Positions 50,292-59,109 of a stretch of 64,000 bases of DNA are shown piece by piece (within the stretch, counting starts at the first letter, position 1; the number at the start of each line of letters is the position of its first letter). The translations under genes and the position numbers were made by a program. Source of the stretch: Streptomyces yatensis (lineage in GTDB: Bacteria > Actinomycetota > Actinomycetes > Streptomycetales > Streptomycetaceae); assembly GCF_018069625.1 (NCBI RefSeq), contig NZ_CP072941.1, positions 558,001 through 622,000 on the forward strand. Reading direction: 5' to 3'. The notes beneath the pieces are model-generated. The model searched no databases. It worked only from the letters and a program-made list of their open reading frames with translations, and had not been told where the DNA came from.

Positions 50292-52438
50292 CCGACAAGC
50301 TCACCGCCTCCGACCCGGCCCGCATCGGCGGGCACCGGCTGCTCGCCCGGCTCGGCGCCGGCGGCATGGGTGTCGTCTATCTCGGCCGTGCCGAGTCGGG
50401 GGAGCTGGCCGCCGTCAAGGTGATCCTTCCCGAGTACGCCGACCAGCCCGAGTTCCGCGCCCGCTTCCGCCGTGAGGTCGCCGCCGCCCGGCGCGTGGAC
50501 AGCCCCTGGGCCGTGCCGGTCACCGGCGCCGACCCGGACGCGCCCGCGCCCTGGCTCGCCACCGCCTTCGTCGCCGGGCCCTCGCTCGCCGAGGCCGTCG
50601 CCACCTGCGGTCCGCTGCCACCGCGCGGTGTGCGCATCCTCGGCCGGATGCTGGCCCGCGCCCTGACGGCCGTACACGACGCGGGACTGGTGCACCGCGA
50701 CGTCAAGCCCGGCAATGTGCTGATCGCCGTCGACGGCCCCCGCCTCATCGACTTCGGCATCGCCCGGGCCACCGAGGAGACGGCGCTCACCTCGGCCGAC
50801 ATGGTCATCGGCACCCCCGGCTTCCTCGCCCCGGAACAGGCACTGGCGCGGCCCGCCTCGCCCGCCAGTGATGTCTTCGCCCTCGGCTGTCTCCTCTCCT
50901 ACGCCGCCACCGGCCGCCCGCCCTTCGGCACCGGTGCCGTGGACGCACTCCTCTACCGCACCGTGCACGACGAGCCCCACCTCGACGGTGTCCCCGACGA
51001 CACGCGCGACCTCCTGGAGCGCTGTCTCGCCAAGGATCCGGCCGCCCGGCCCACCGCCCGCGAGGTGGACGAGACACTGGTCGAGGACACGCCCCAGGAC
51101 AGCGTCGACTGGCTGCCCGACACCGTCGTACGCCTCATCGCGGACCGCTCCGCCGCGATGCTCGCCCTCCCGGACATCGAGGCGACGAGCCTCGACGCGG
51201 GGGCGGAGGACGGGCAGCCGGCGGACGGTCCGGCGGACACAACGGTGACGACGGGTCCCTCCGGCCGTCGCCGCTTCCTGCTGCTCGGCGGCGCGGCCCT
51301 GGTCGCGGCCGGGGGCGGTGCGGCCCTCTGGGCCGCCCGGCGCGACGACGGCACCGCGGCGGGCGCCTCGTCCCGGGCGCGCCGCTGGATTCTCGGTGTC
51401 CAGGCCGATCTGACGGGCCCGCAGAAGACGCTCGGACAGGCCCAGGAGCGTGGCATCCGGCTGGCCGTCGAGCAGTTCAACTCCCGCGAGGACAAACCCT
51501 TCACGCTCACCCTCAAGACGGCCGACGACCGGGGCGACGCTACGCGCGCCGCCAAGGTGGCCCGCGCCCTCGCCACCGACCGCGACCTGCTCGCCGTGAT
51601 CGGCTCGACCGGTGACGAGACCACCGGGGCGAGCCTCGACAGCTATGACGAACAGCTCGTCCCCCAGCTCACGGCCTCCTCCGCGCAGTCCGTGTACGGC
51701 GTCTCCGAGCCCCGCCACTTCCTCCAGGCCGTTCCCGGCTACACGAGCCTGCCCGCCACGGCCGCCTTCTCCCTGCGGACCCAGGGCGTACGGCGCGTGG
51801 CCGTGCTGATCGACCGCGACGGCGGCATCCCGGCCTGGCAGCTCGGCCGCACGATGTTCCAGAACCTCGGTGTCCTCAAGATCGCCGGCGAACCGCGCGT
51901 CGTACCGCGGCTGGCCGAGGACCTCACGGCGGTGGCCGCCGAGATGGTCGCGCACAAGCCGGACGGCTTCGTCTACCTGGGCACTCCCGCCCGCGCGGCG
52001 GCCGTGGCACGGGCCCTCGCGCGGACGGACTTCAACGGCCCGCGCGTGCTCGGCTATCCGGCCGCCGGCCCGGAGTTCCTGACCGCCGCGGGCACCGCCG
52101 CCGACGGCTGGCAGATCTTCGCCCCGTACATCGACCCGTCGGCCGCCCCCGTCCGCGCCTTCGCCACCGCCTACCGGAAGCGCTACGGCTCCGCGCCCCC
52201 GTACTGGGCGGCCGAGGCGTACGACGTGGCGCGCATGGTCATCACCCGCCTCGCCGAGGCCGGCGGCCGCCCCTCCAGGAAGAGGCTGTACGACCTGCTG
52301 GCGAAGGGCACGTACAAAGGGCTCGTCCGTACGTACGCGTTCGACGAGAAGAACCGGTCGTGGCTCAAGGGGTACGAGGCCTTCCGCTATGAGGTGAAGG
52401 GCGGACGGTACTCCTACGCGGGCAAGGTCGACTTCTGA
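50288..52438 (+). CDS. Ser/Thr protein kinase fused to an ABC-type solute-binding domain (first)
   Basis: A 716-aa membrane kinase. The catalytic domain (about 14-275) is complete: LGAGGMGVVYLG, Lys in AAVKVI, HRDVKPGNV, DFGIA and GTPGFLAPEQ. One transmembrane segment (RRRFLLLGGAALVAAGGGAALW, about 327-350) follows. The outer domain (about 360-716) is a periplasmic-binding-protein family 6 (leucine-binding-like) module with LGVQADLTGPQKTLGQAQERGIRLAVEQFN and DGFVYLGTPARAAAVARAL. It probably phosphorylates cytoplasmic targets on sensing a small molecule outside. The gene overlaps its lipoprotein neighbour and the next kinase. Confidence 0.92.
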   Translation: MTDKLTASDPARIGGHRLLARLGAGGMGVVYLGRAESGELAAVKVILPEYADQPEFRARFRREVAAARRVDSPWAVPVTGADPDAPAPWLATAFVAGPSLAEAVATCGPLPPRGVRILGRMLARALTAVHDAGLVHRDVKPGNVLIAVDGPRLIDFGIARATEETALTSADMVIGTPGFLAPEQALARPASPASDVFALGCLLSYAATGRPPFGTGAVDALLYRTVHDEPHLDGVPDDTRDLLERCLAKDPAARPTAREVDETLVEDTPQDSVDWLPDTVVRLIADRSAAMLALPDIEATSLDAGAEDGQPADGPADTTVTTGPSGRRRFLLLGGAALVAAGGGAALWAARRDDGTAAGASSRARRWILGVQADLTGPQKTLGQAQERGIRLAVEQFNSREDKPFTLTLKTADDRGDATRAAKVARALATDRDLLAVIGSTGDETTGASLDSYDEQLVPQLTASSAQSVYGVSEPRHFLQAVPGYTSLPATAAFSLRTQGVRRVAVLIDRDGGIPAWQLGRTMFQNLGVLKIAGEPRVVPRLAEDLTAVAAEMVAHKPDGFVYLGTPARAAAVARALARTDFNGPRVLGYPAAGPEFLTAAGTAADGWQIFAPYIDPSAAPVRAFATAYRKRYGSAPPYWAAEAYDVARMVITRLAEAGGRPSRKRLYDLLAKGTYKGLVRTYAFDEKNRSWLKGYEAFRYEVKGGRYSYAGKVDF

Positions 52439-54621
52439 TGCGGCCCCTGACCGCCGACGACCCGGAGGACATCGGCGGGCACCGGCTGCTGGCCCGGCTC
52501 GGCGCGGGCGGCATGGGCGTCGTCTACCTCGCCCGTACGGCGGGCGGGGCGCTCGTCGCGCTCAAGACGATCCGCGCCGAACACGCGGCGGACTCGGCCT
52601 TCCGCGCCCGGTTCCGGCGCGAGGTGACGGCGGTCCGCGGCCTGACCGGGCACGGGATGGTGCCGGTCGTGGCCGCCGACACGGAGGCCCGGGAGCCCTG
52701 GCTGGCCACGGAGTTCGTCCCCGGCCCCTCGCTGGCCGAGGCGGTCGACGGTTTCGGCGCGCTGCCCGTCGCCGCCGTACGGACCCTGGGATTCCGGCTG
52801 GCCGACGCGCTGGCCACCGTACACGCGGCGGGAGTGGTGCACCGCGACGTCAAGCCCGGCAATGTCCTGCTCGCCCTGGACGGCCCCCGCCTCATCGACT
52901 TCGGCATCGCCCACGCCACGGGCGCCACCGCGCTCACCGCACCCGACGCCGTCGTCGGCACGCCCGGCTTCCTCGCGCCGGAACAGGCACAGGCCCGCGC
53001 CGGGGAGGTCGGCCCGCCCAGCGACGTCTTCGCGCTGGGCTGCGTCCTGGCCTACACGGCCACGGGCCGGCGCCCGTTCGGCACCGGATACGCGGCGGGC
53101 GTCCTCTTCCGTACGGTGCACGAGGAGCCGGACCTGGCAGCGGTCCCCGGCGAGCTGCGGGCTCTGATCGGGGCGTGCCTGGCCAAGGACCCGACCGACC
53201 GGCCGACGGCCGCCCACGTCGCCACGGCGCTCCGTGACCCGCGGATCCCCCTCGCGCGGGAGAGTCCCGAGGCCCAGGCGCGGCACTGGCTGCCGCCCGC
53301 GGTCCTCCGCGTGGTCGCCGAACGCTCCGCACAAGCGCTGGACATGCCCACTCCCAGGCGCTCCGCACGGCAGCCGACGGGCGACGACCCGGCCGCCGAC
53401 CCGGCGCCCGCGCGGGACGCCCGGCCGCCGACCCGGCGGCGCGTGCTGCTGATGGGGAGCGCGGCGGCGTCCGTGGTCGCCGTCGGCGGCGGGGCCACCG
53501 CCTATCTGACGGCCGGGCGACGGGGCGGCGGCGGCTCGGGCGGCGCCCTTCCCGTGCACACCCTCGGCTTCCAGGCCGACCTCAGCGGCCGGGACAAGGC
53601 GGACGGCGTGGCGCAGGAGCGCGGGGCGCGGCTCGCCGTGGAGCGGCACAACGCGCGCGCGGGCATCACGTTCCGCCTCGCCCTCGACACCTTCGACGAC
53701 CGGGGCGAGGCGGTGCGCGCCGAGCAGGCGGCCCGGCGTTTCACCAAGGCCGAGGTGAGCGCTGTCCTCGGCCCCAGTACGGCCACCGCGGCGGACGCCG
53801 CCGGACCGCTCTACCAGGGCGCCCGCACGGCCATGGTGCTGATCTCCCTCGACGAGGGCAGTCTCACGCCGTCGAATCCGCGCCCCCTGCGCGTCACCCG
53901 GGGGCCCGAGTCCTTCCTGGCGTTGCCGCTGACCTCGTATCTGAACTCCGTACGACCGGTCGACCGCACCGCCGTCATCGACGACCGGGCGGCGGGCCCG
54001 ACGGGATCGGCTCTCACCAACTGGCTCTCGCGGACGCCGCCCCATGAGGGCACGACCAGCGTCCACGCCGTGGCGGCCGACAGCGACGACTTCGCTCCCG
54101 CCGTCCAAGCCGCCCTCGCCGCCGAGGCACAGGCCGTCGTCTTCAGCGGCATATCGCCCGAGCGCGCCGCACGCTGCGCCCGCGCGCTCGCCGACGCGGG
54201 CTTCACCGGACCGCGCCTGGGCACCTGGCACCTCATGCGCCCGGGCTTCCTCCAGCAGGCCGGAACCGCGGGCCAGGGCTGGCTTTTCGGCACCCCGTTC
54301 ACCGACCCCGGCAGCGTGTCCCGCACCTTCGGGACCGCCTACCGCGCGAGGTACGGCACGGCGCCCGGGCGCTGGTCCCCGGAGGCCTACGACGCCGTGG
54401 GGCTGGTCGCACGCGCCCTGGAGGAGCTGGGCGGCACGCCCGGCATCGAGCCCGGGGCCGTGGCCCAGCGCCTGCTCCACATCACCTACCGGGGGCTCGC
54501 CAAAACCCTCCGCTTCACCACCGACGGCACCCAGGCCGTGGAGCGGGGCGCGGGGTACTTCCTGTTCCAGGCGCACGGGAACACCTTCCGCTTCCTGGGA
54601 CGCGGCGACCAGGTGACGTGA
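52438..54621 (+). CDS. Ser/Thr protein kinase fused to an ABC-type solute-binding domain (second)
   Basis: A 727-aa paralogue of the preceding gene. Kinase motifs are intact (LGAGGMGVVYLA, VALKTI, HRDVKPGNV, DFGIAHA, GTPGFLAPEQAQ). The transmembrane segment is VLLMGSAAASVVAVGGGATAYL (about 336-358), and the outer binding domain begins LGFQADLSGRDKADGVAQERGARLAVERHN. TGATG overlap with the first kinase shows translational coupling. The outer domains have diverged more than the kinase domains, suggesting different ligands or a heteromeric sensor. Confidence 0.92.
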   Translation: MRPLTADDPEDIGGHRLLARLGAGGMGVVYLARTAGGALVALKTIRAEHAADSAFRARFRREVTAVRGLTGHGMVPVVAADTEAREPWLATEFVPGPSLAEAVDGFGALPVAAVRTLGFRLADALATVHAAGVVHRDVKPGNVLLALDGPRLIDFGIAHATGATALTAPDAVVGTPGFLAPEQAQARAGEVGPPSDVFALGCVLAYTATGRRPFGTGYAAGVLFRTVHEEPDLAAVPGELRALIGACLAKDPTDRPTAAHVATALRDPRIPLARESPEAQARHWLPPAVLRVVAERSAQALDMPTPRRSARQPTGDDPAADPAPARDARPPTRRRVLLMGSAAASVVAVGGGATAYLTAGRRGGGGSGGALPVHTLGFQADLSGRDKADGVAQERGARLAVERHNARAGITFRLALDTFDDRGEAVRAEQAARRFTKAEVSAVLGPSTATAADAAGPLYQGARTAMVLISLDEGSLTPSNPRPLRVTRGPESFLALPLTSYLNSVRPVDRTAVIDDRAAGPTGSALTNWLSRTPPHEGTTSVHAVAADSDDFAPAVQAALAAEAQAVVFSGISPERAARCARALADAGFTGPRLGTWHLMRPGFLQQAGTAGQGWLFGTPFTDPGSVSRTFGTAYRARYGTAPGRWSPEAYDAVGLVARALEELGGTPGIEPGAVAQRLLHITYRGLAKTLRFTTDGTQAVERGAGYFLFQAHGNTFRFLGRGDQVT

Positions 54622-54623
54622 GC

Positions 54624-55580
54624 TCAGGTGTGCTCGGCCGGGTTGATCCGCGACGTGTCGATCGCCGAGGCGCCGGTGCCCCACTTCTTCAGGATCCGGG
54701 CGTACACGCCGTTCTCGATCAACTCGTTGACCGCGGCCTGGAAGGCGCGGGTGAGCGAAGAGCCCTTCTTGAAGGCGAAACCGACGTCGAGGCGGTGGTA
54801 CTCGCCGAGGAAGGAGGTGCGGGCGGCGGACTGGGCCGCTTGGTGGCGCAGTCCGTTGATGGTGGACATGACGACGTCGATGCGGCCCTGCTGCAGGGCC
54901 GTGAGGACGGCTCCGTTCTCCGCGTAGACCTTCACGTCGTACGGCTTCTTCCCGGCCTTGGCGCACACCCCCTTCTGCCGGGTGAGGGTCGCCTCGAAGG
55001 TGGTGCCGGCGCCGGTGCCGATGGTCAGCCCGCACAGCTCGGTCAGATCGGTGACCTTCCGGCGGAGCGCCGTGCCGCCCTTCTTGACCGCGAAGCCCTG
55101 GCCGTCGTTGATGTAGGTGACGAAGTCGATGGTCTTCAGACGCTCGGCGGTCACGCCGAAGTTGCCGGTGCCGACGTCGAACTTGCCGCTGCCGAGGGCG
55201 GGCAGGATCGTCTCGAACGAGGCGTCCTGGCGATCCAGCCTGAGGCCGAGCACCTTGGCCACCGCGTCGGCGATGTCGATGTCCTGGCCCGCGGGCTTCT
55301 TGTCCGGGCCGTTCGGGTAGTACGCGCCCGGCGGGGCCCCGATCGAGCTGCCCATCCTCAGGGTGCCGGACCTGGCGACGTCGGCGGGCAGCAGGGCGGC
55401 GGCGGAGGCCACCTTCCGTACGGTGGCGACCGGGTCGTCGGTCGGCGCGGGAGAGGCCTGGGCTCCCGCCGGTGCTGTGCCGTCCGTGCCGCCGGAGCCG
55501 CCGCAGGCGGTCAGCGCCAGGAGTGACAGCAGCGTCAGCGCGGCGATGCGCGGCCGGGTTCTGGTCCCGGAGTGGTTCAC
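54624..55580 (-). CDS. ABC transporter solute-binding lipoprotein, family 3
   Basis: A 318-aa lipoprotein; signal peptide with lipobox ALTAC. Family 3 (polar amino acid) motifs are GTLRMGSSIGAPPGAYYPNGPDKKPAGQDIDIADAVAKVLGL, FETILPALGSGKFDVGTGNFGVTAERLKTIDFV and GTGAGTTFEATLTRQKGVCA. GTG 55580 is chosen; the frame is open further upstream. It follows the flavin monooxygenase on the same strand and likely serves with the divergent permease at 57460. The sulfur context suggests a cystine-like or organosulfur ligand. Confidence 0.88.
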   Translation of the reverse strand: MNHSGTRTRPRIAALTLLSLLALTACGGSGGTDGTAPAGAQASPAPTDDPVATVRKVASAAALLPADVARSGTLRMGSSIGAPPGAYYPNGPDKKPAGQDIDIADAVAKVLGLRLDRQDASFETILPALGSGKFDVGTGNFGVTAERLKTIDFVTYINDGQGFAVKKGGTALRRKVTDLTELCGLTIGTGAGTTFEATLTRQKGVCAKAGKKPYDVKVYAENGAVLTALQQGRIDVVMSTINGLRHQAAQSAARTSFLGEYHRLDVGFAFKKGSSLTRAFQAAVNELIENGVYARILKKWGTGASAIDTSRINPAEHT

Positions 55581-55650
55581 GGCTGGGGGCCTTTCCGTTC
55601 CGCGCCGTGGTGGCGGCGATGGGAATACCTGGGTGGCTGTGTGACGGAGG

Positions 55651-56799
55651 TCAGCCACGGACGGCGGCCGGGGTCCGCTCGCCACGCGCCGCACGCTCGG
55701 CATCACGTTCGGCATCACGCTTGGCGACCTCCTCACGGACGATCGGGATCACGTGCCGGCCGAAGTCGATGGCGTCGCCCAGCAGGTCGTAGCCGCGGGC
55801 GGAGAGGATGTCCACGCCGAGGTCGTAGTAGTCGAGGAGGGCCTGGGCGACCGTCTCGGGGGTGCCGACCAGGGCGTTGGAGTTGCCCGCCCCACCGGTC
55901 GCCGCGGCGGTCGGTGTCCACAGCGCGCGGTCGTAGCGCTCCCCCGCCTCGGCGATCGCGAGCAGCCGCTGGGAGCCGGAGTTCTGCGGGTGTGCCTGTC
56001 CGGTGTGGCGCCTGGTGACCGACTCGCCGCTCGCCTTGCGGGCCTCGATCGCGCCCACCGTACGGCGGGCCTTCTCCCAGGCCAGTTCCTCGGTCGGGGC
56101 GATGATCGGGCGGAACGCCACCTGGATGCGCGGGATGTCGGCACGGCCCGCGTCCTGCGCGGCGGCCTTCACCGCCTCGATCTGCTCGGCGGTCTTCTCC
56201 AGGGGCTCGCCCCACAGGCAGTAGATGTCGGCCTCGGCGCCTCCCGCGGCGTACGCGGCGGGGGACGAGCCGCCGAACGAGATGTCCGGGCGGGGCTGTT
56301 GGGCCGGGAACACATCACTGACGAAGTCATGGAAGCGGTAGTGCTCGCCCTCGTGGTCGAAGGGCTCGTGGGTGGTCCAGATCTTCCTGACGATCTGGAT
56401 GTACTCGCGGGTGCGGGCGTAGCGCTGGTCCTTGGTGAGCGTGTCGCCCTCCCGGCCCTGCTCGTGGTCGTTGCCGCCCGTGATGAAGTGCACGGTCAGC
56501 CGCCCCTCGCTGATCTGGTCGAGGGTGGCGAAGGTCTTGGCGGCGAAGGTCGGATACGAGACGTTGGGCCGATGGGCGAGCAGGATCTGGAGCCGGTCCA
56601 GTCTGCTCGCGATGTACGCGGCGGCCGGTGCGGGGTCGGGCGATCCGGATCCGTAGGCGAACAGCACCCGGTCCCAGCCATGGTCCTCGTGGGCCCTGGC
56701 AAGCCGGAGTGTGTACTCCTTGTCGAACGCGCCACCTGAGCGCGCGGTGGTCTCGGACCCGTCATGGGTCGCGGCGATGCCGAGGAATTCCACGGGCAT
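55651..56799 (-). CDS. LLM-class flavin-dependent monooxygenase (alkanesulfonate/dimethylsulfone type)
   Basis: A 382-aa bacterial-luciferase-like monooxygenase resembling SsuD/SfnG. Diagnostic parts are EFLGIAATHDGSE, DRVLFAYGSGSPDPAPAAAYIASRLDRLQILLAHRPNVSYPTFAAKTFATLDQISEGRL, FITGGNDHEQGREGD with the following KDQRYARTREYIQI, and DISFGGSSPAAYAAG. Using FMNH2 and oxygen it should release sulfite from a sulfonate or sulfone. ATG 56799 has GAAAGG upstream. The Cys-containing leader peptide 290 bp upstream supports a role in sulfur supply. FMNH2 might come from the reductase at 58526, though that gene fits the indole set better. Confidence 0.88.
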   Translation of the reverse strand: MPVEFLGIAATHDGSETTARSGGAFDKEYTLRLARAHEDHGWDRVLFAYGSGSPDPAPAAAYIASRLDRLQILLAHRPNVSYPTFAAKTFATLDQISEGRLTVHFITGGNDHEQGREGDTLTKDQRYARTREYIQIVRKIWTTHEPFDHEGEHYRFHDFVSDVFPAQQPRPDISFGGSSPAAYAAGGAEADIYCLWGEPLEKTAEQIEAVKAAAQDAGRADIPRIQVAFRPIIAPTEELAWEKARRTVGAIEARKASGESVTRRHTGQAHPQNSGSQRLLAIAEAGERYDRALWTPTAAATGGAGNSNALVGTPETVAQALLDYYDLGVDILSARGYDLLGDAIDFGRHVIPIVREEVAKRDAERDAERAARGERTPAAVRG

Positions 56800-57086
56800 G
56801 GGAATGGCCTTTCGGGAGGACAGAGGGGCGGCACGCGGACAGGCCGGAACGGCCCTTCGCATGGCCGTACAGCAGAACGGCAGGGGGGAAATGCCACGGG
56901 TCGGAGCAGGCGTGACGACGCGGGGGCGTAGGGAGAAGGGGTGGCGGCAGCGTGTGTCCGGGCGCTCGCAGGGCCGTGTCCGAACGCGGGTCAGCGCCCG
57001 CGTACGGCGGTGATACGACGAGAGAGCTCGGCCCGCGACGGGGTCACCGAGGGAGGGAAGGGCCGGTCAGACAGCCCGCTGCCGAG
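56800..57086 (-). promoter_or_regulatory. Leader region between leader peptide and monooxygenase gene
   Basis: 287 bp of presumed transcribed 5' leader on the minus strand, carrying the end of the leader peptide gene on its right and the monooxygenase ribosome-binding site on its left. No long perfect hairpin was recognised by eye. An attenuator or anti-terminator would be expected here if the leader peptide works by ribosome-mediated attenuation. Confidence 0.4.
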
Positions 57087-57164
57087 TCAGCCGCGACAAG
57101 CGGCCGACCACACCCGACCGAAGTCGATGTGGCCACGGGTGACCAGGCGCTGCTCGGTATTCAT
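57087..57164 (-). CDS. Cys-containing putative leader peptide
   Basis: A 25-codon gene on the monooxygenase strand. It starts MNTEQRLVTRGHIDFGRV and ends with a Cys-Arg pair near the stop (SAACRG). The LVTRxHxDxxR...SAxCR pattern is that of the 'putative leader peptides' found upstream of sulfur and cysteine genes in actinomycetes. The ATG is about seven bases from a candidate -10, so the mRNA is probably leaderless. The terminal Cys would let translation report cysteinyl-tRNA supply and control the downstream operon. Confidence 0.75.
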   Translation of the reverse strand: MNTEQRLVTRGHIDFGRVWSAACRG

Positions 57165-57171
57165 GGGAGCA

Positions 57172-57200
57172 ATTAGGCAGTACACGACGCTTCTCGTCAA
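57172..57200 (-). promoter_or_regulatory. Promoter for a leaderless leader-peptide mRNA
   Basis: TTGACG (57195-57200, minus strand) and CCTAAT (57172-57177) are separated by 17 bp. Transcription from here would start at or next to the ATG at 57164. Confidence 0.55.
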
Positions 57201-57459
57201 CCACCGCCCGCATCCCGGACCGGCGTTGACCCGGCTGCCACGTGTTCTTGACAGATCCACGCCCCGGGTACGTACGATCGACGGCGGATGGGCCCGCCGC
57301 GCGCGGAGGGCCTTCCGGCCGCGTTGAGGGACGCGGTGAGCGTGATGACGCCGAGCCCGGCCGCACCGTACCCGCGTACCGCCCTCTCAGGTGTCCGTGT
57401 GCGTGTGCCACCACCGGGCTGTCGCCGACGCCCGCCCCCTCACCCGGAGAGCCTCCCGA
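57201..57459 (+). promoter_or_regulatory. Upstream region of the ABC permease gene
   Basis: 259 bp before the permease ATG. A candidate -35 TTGACA lies at 57248-57253 with TACGAT at 57273-57278 (19-bp spacing, longer than optimal). The permease frame is open from GTG 57391 and would encode a Cys/His-rich start (SVCVCHHRAV), but the ribosome-binding site GGAGAG favours ATG 57460. Confidence 0.4.
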
Positions 57460-58464
57460 ATGGCCACGCCTTCCCGTACCACCACCCCCGACGCGGTGCC
57501 CGCCCCCGTCGACAAGCGCCCCGAGACGGGCGCCCCCGGTCCCGGCGACCTGCCGCGGATCGTGCCGCGCCGACGCATCGGCCGCCTGCTGACCGCCACC
57601 GCCGCGCTTCTGGTCTTCGCGATGGTGGTCAATTCCGTTGTGCGCAATGACGCTTTCCAGTGGGATGTGGTGGGCCGGTACTTCACCACCAGCGCCGTGC
57701 TCGACGGACTGCTGCTGACCCTGTGGCTGACCGCCGCGGTGATGGTGCTCGGTTTTCTGCTCGGCATCCCACTGGCGGTGATGCGGCTGTCCACCAACCC
57801 GGTGCTGTCCACGCTGAGTTGGGGCTATGTGTGGATCTTCCGCTCCACGCCGCTGCTGGTGCAGCTGCTGTTGTGGTTCAACATCGGCGCTCTGTACCCG
57901 ACGCTGGGCCTCGGCATCCCCTTCGGCCCGCAGTTCGTCACCGTCAAGACGGTCAACCTGCTCGGCCCCACCCTCACCGCCGTCATCGGCCTGACCCTGC
58001 ACGAGGCCGCCTATGCCACCGAGGTGATACGCGGCGGCATCCTGTCCGTGGACTCCGGCCAGACCGAGGCCGCCCAGGCACTCGGACTCGGCACATGGCG
58101 CACCCTGCGCCGGATCGTCATTCCGCAGGCGATGCGCTCCATCGTGCCGACGGCCGGAAACATGCTGATCGGCACGCTCAAGGGCACCAGCATCGTCAGC
58201 GTGCTGGCCGTGCACGACCTGCTGTACTCGGTGCAGCTGGTCTACAACCAGACCTACCAGGTCATCCCGCTGCTCATGGTGGCCACCCTCTGGTACATCG
58301 CGGTCACCACCGTACTGAGCGCGGGACAGTTCTACGTCGAGCGGTACTACGCCCGAGGGTCCGCGCGGGCACTGCCGCCCACCCCGCTGCAACGGCTGCG
58401 CGCCCGTGCGGCCGCCGTCCCGCGCGCCCGGTCGCGCGCCACGACGGCCAAGACCACCGTCTGA
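57460..58464 (+). CDS. ABC transporter permease, polar amino acid (HisM) family
   Basis: A 334-aa permease. A hydrophilic N-terminus of about 45 residues (VPRRRIGRLLTATAALLVFAMVVNS) leads to the membrane domain with LDGLLLTLWLTAAVMVLGFLLGIPLAVMRLS, WGYVWIFRSTPLLVQLLLWFN and the conserved loop LHEAAYATEVIRGGILSVDSGQTEAAQALGLGTWRTLRRIVIPQAMR. ATG 57460 has GGAGAG eight bases upstream. No ATPase gene is adjacent, so the nucleotide-binding subunit must come from elsewhere. It is likely the partner of the family 3 lipoprotein at 54624, on the other side of the divergent region. Confidence 0.9.
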   Translation: MATPSRTTTPDAVPAPVDKRPETGAPGPGDLPRIVPRRRIGRLLTATAALLVFAMVVNSVVRNDAFQWDVVGRYFTTSAVLDGLLLTLWLTAAVMVLGFLLGIPLAVMRLSTNPVLSTLSWGYVWIFRSTPLLVQLLLWFNIGALYPTLGLGIPFGPQFVTVKTVNLLGPTLTAVIGLTLHEAAYATEVIRGGILSVDSGQTEAAQALGLGTWRTLRRIVIPQAMRSIVPTAGNMLIGTLKGTSIVSVLAVHDLLYSVQLVYNQTYQVIPLLMVATLWYIAVTTVLSAGQFYVERYYARGSARALPPTPLQRLRARAAAVPRARSRATTAKTTV

Positions 58465-58470
58465 CGCCGT

Positions 58471-58501
58471 GGCCCGTCCGGCCACGTTGGCCGGACGGGC
58501 C
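58471..58501. terminator. Hairpin between convergent permease and flavin-reductase genes
   Basis: Perfect 14-bp stem GGCCCGTCCGGCCA/TGGCCGGACGGGCC with a 3-nt loop, starting 7 bp after the permease stop and 25 bp before the flavin-reductase stop. Likely bidirectional. Confidence 0.85.
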
Positions 58502-58525
58502 CACGCGGTACCCGGGTCGCCCGGT

Positions 58526-59041
58526 TCAGGACCGGGTGCCCTCCGGCACCAGAGGTGTGGCGTCGAGACGGTGGAACGCGCGGTTGAAGTAGACGAGGCT
58601 CTGCCCGCCCGAGTGGGTGCGGATTCGCTCGATGTCGACGAAGAGCACACTGTGGGAGCCCATGGGGACGGCGTGTGTGATCGTGCCGATGGCACTCACC
58701 AGGGCGTCCTTCAGCACCGGAACGTCGTGGGCGCGGTCCCAGACGTCCCAGGTGAAGCGCTCGGCCATCGGCACCTTCGTGGCCCCGGCGAAGTGCAGGG
58801 CCAGTTCCTGCTGGGCGCCGCCGAGCACATTGACGCAGACCCTTCCGTTGGCCCGGAACACATCGTGCATGGCGCTGCCGCGGTTGACGCAGACCAGCAC
58901 GGTCGGCGGATCGTCGGTCACGGAGCAGACCGCACTGACGGTGATGCCACAGCGGCCGTTCGGGCCGTCGGTGGTCAGAATATTGACGGCCGCCGGGAGA
59001 TGCGCCATCGCCTCCCGGAACTGGGACCGGTCGGGGGTCAC
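58526..59041 (-). CDS. Flavin reductase of the indole-oxidation set (IacG/IifD-like)
   Basis: A 171-aa flavin:NAD(P)H reductase of the HpaC/DIM6-NTAB family. FREAMAHLPAAVNILTTDGPNGRCGITVSAVCSVTDDPPTVLVCVNRGSAMHDVF, VCVNVLGGAQQELALHFAG and AIGTITHAVPMGSHSVLFVDIERI are typical. The start GTG 59041 has GGAGGGGG upstream; an upstream extension seen in the open frame is unlikely. It is the last gene of the leftward operon and should provide reduced flavin to the oxygenase at 60297. Confidence 0.85.
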   Translation of the reverse strand: MTPDRSQFREAMAHLPAAVNILTTDGPNGRCGITVSAVCSVTDDPPTVLVCVNRGSAMHDVFRANGRVCVNVLGGAQQELALHFAGATKVPMAERFTWDVWDRAHDVPVLKDALVSAIGTITHAVPMGSHSVLFVDIERIRTHSGGQSLVYFNRAFHRLDATPLVPEGTRS

Positions 59042-59109
59042 GGCAGTGCCCCCTCCTCTCCTGGTTCGGTTCGGATTCGCCCGAGCGGTCGTGGTGCTCG
59101 GGGCGAGCG

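Noticed and set aside
57391..57459. Extended permease start at GTG 57391 with a Cys/His-rich N-terminus
   Set aside because: GGAGAG eight bases before ATG 57460 and the normal N-terminal length of the family favour the later start.
58526..59041. Flavin reductase as partner of the sulfonate monooxygenase at 55651
   Set aside because: It is the last gene of the leftward indole-oxidation operon and separated from the sulfur genes by a terminator, so the indole oxygenase is the likelier partner.
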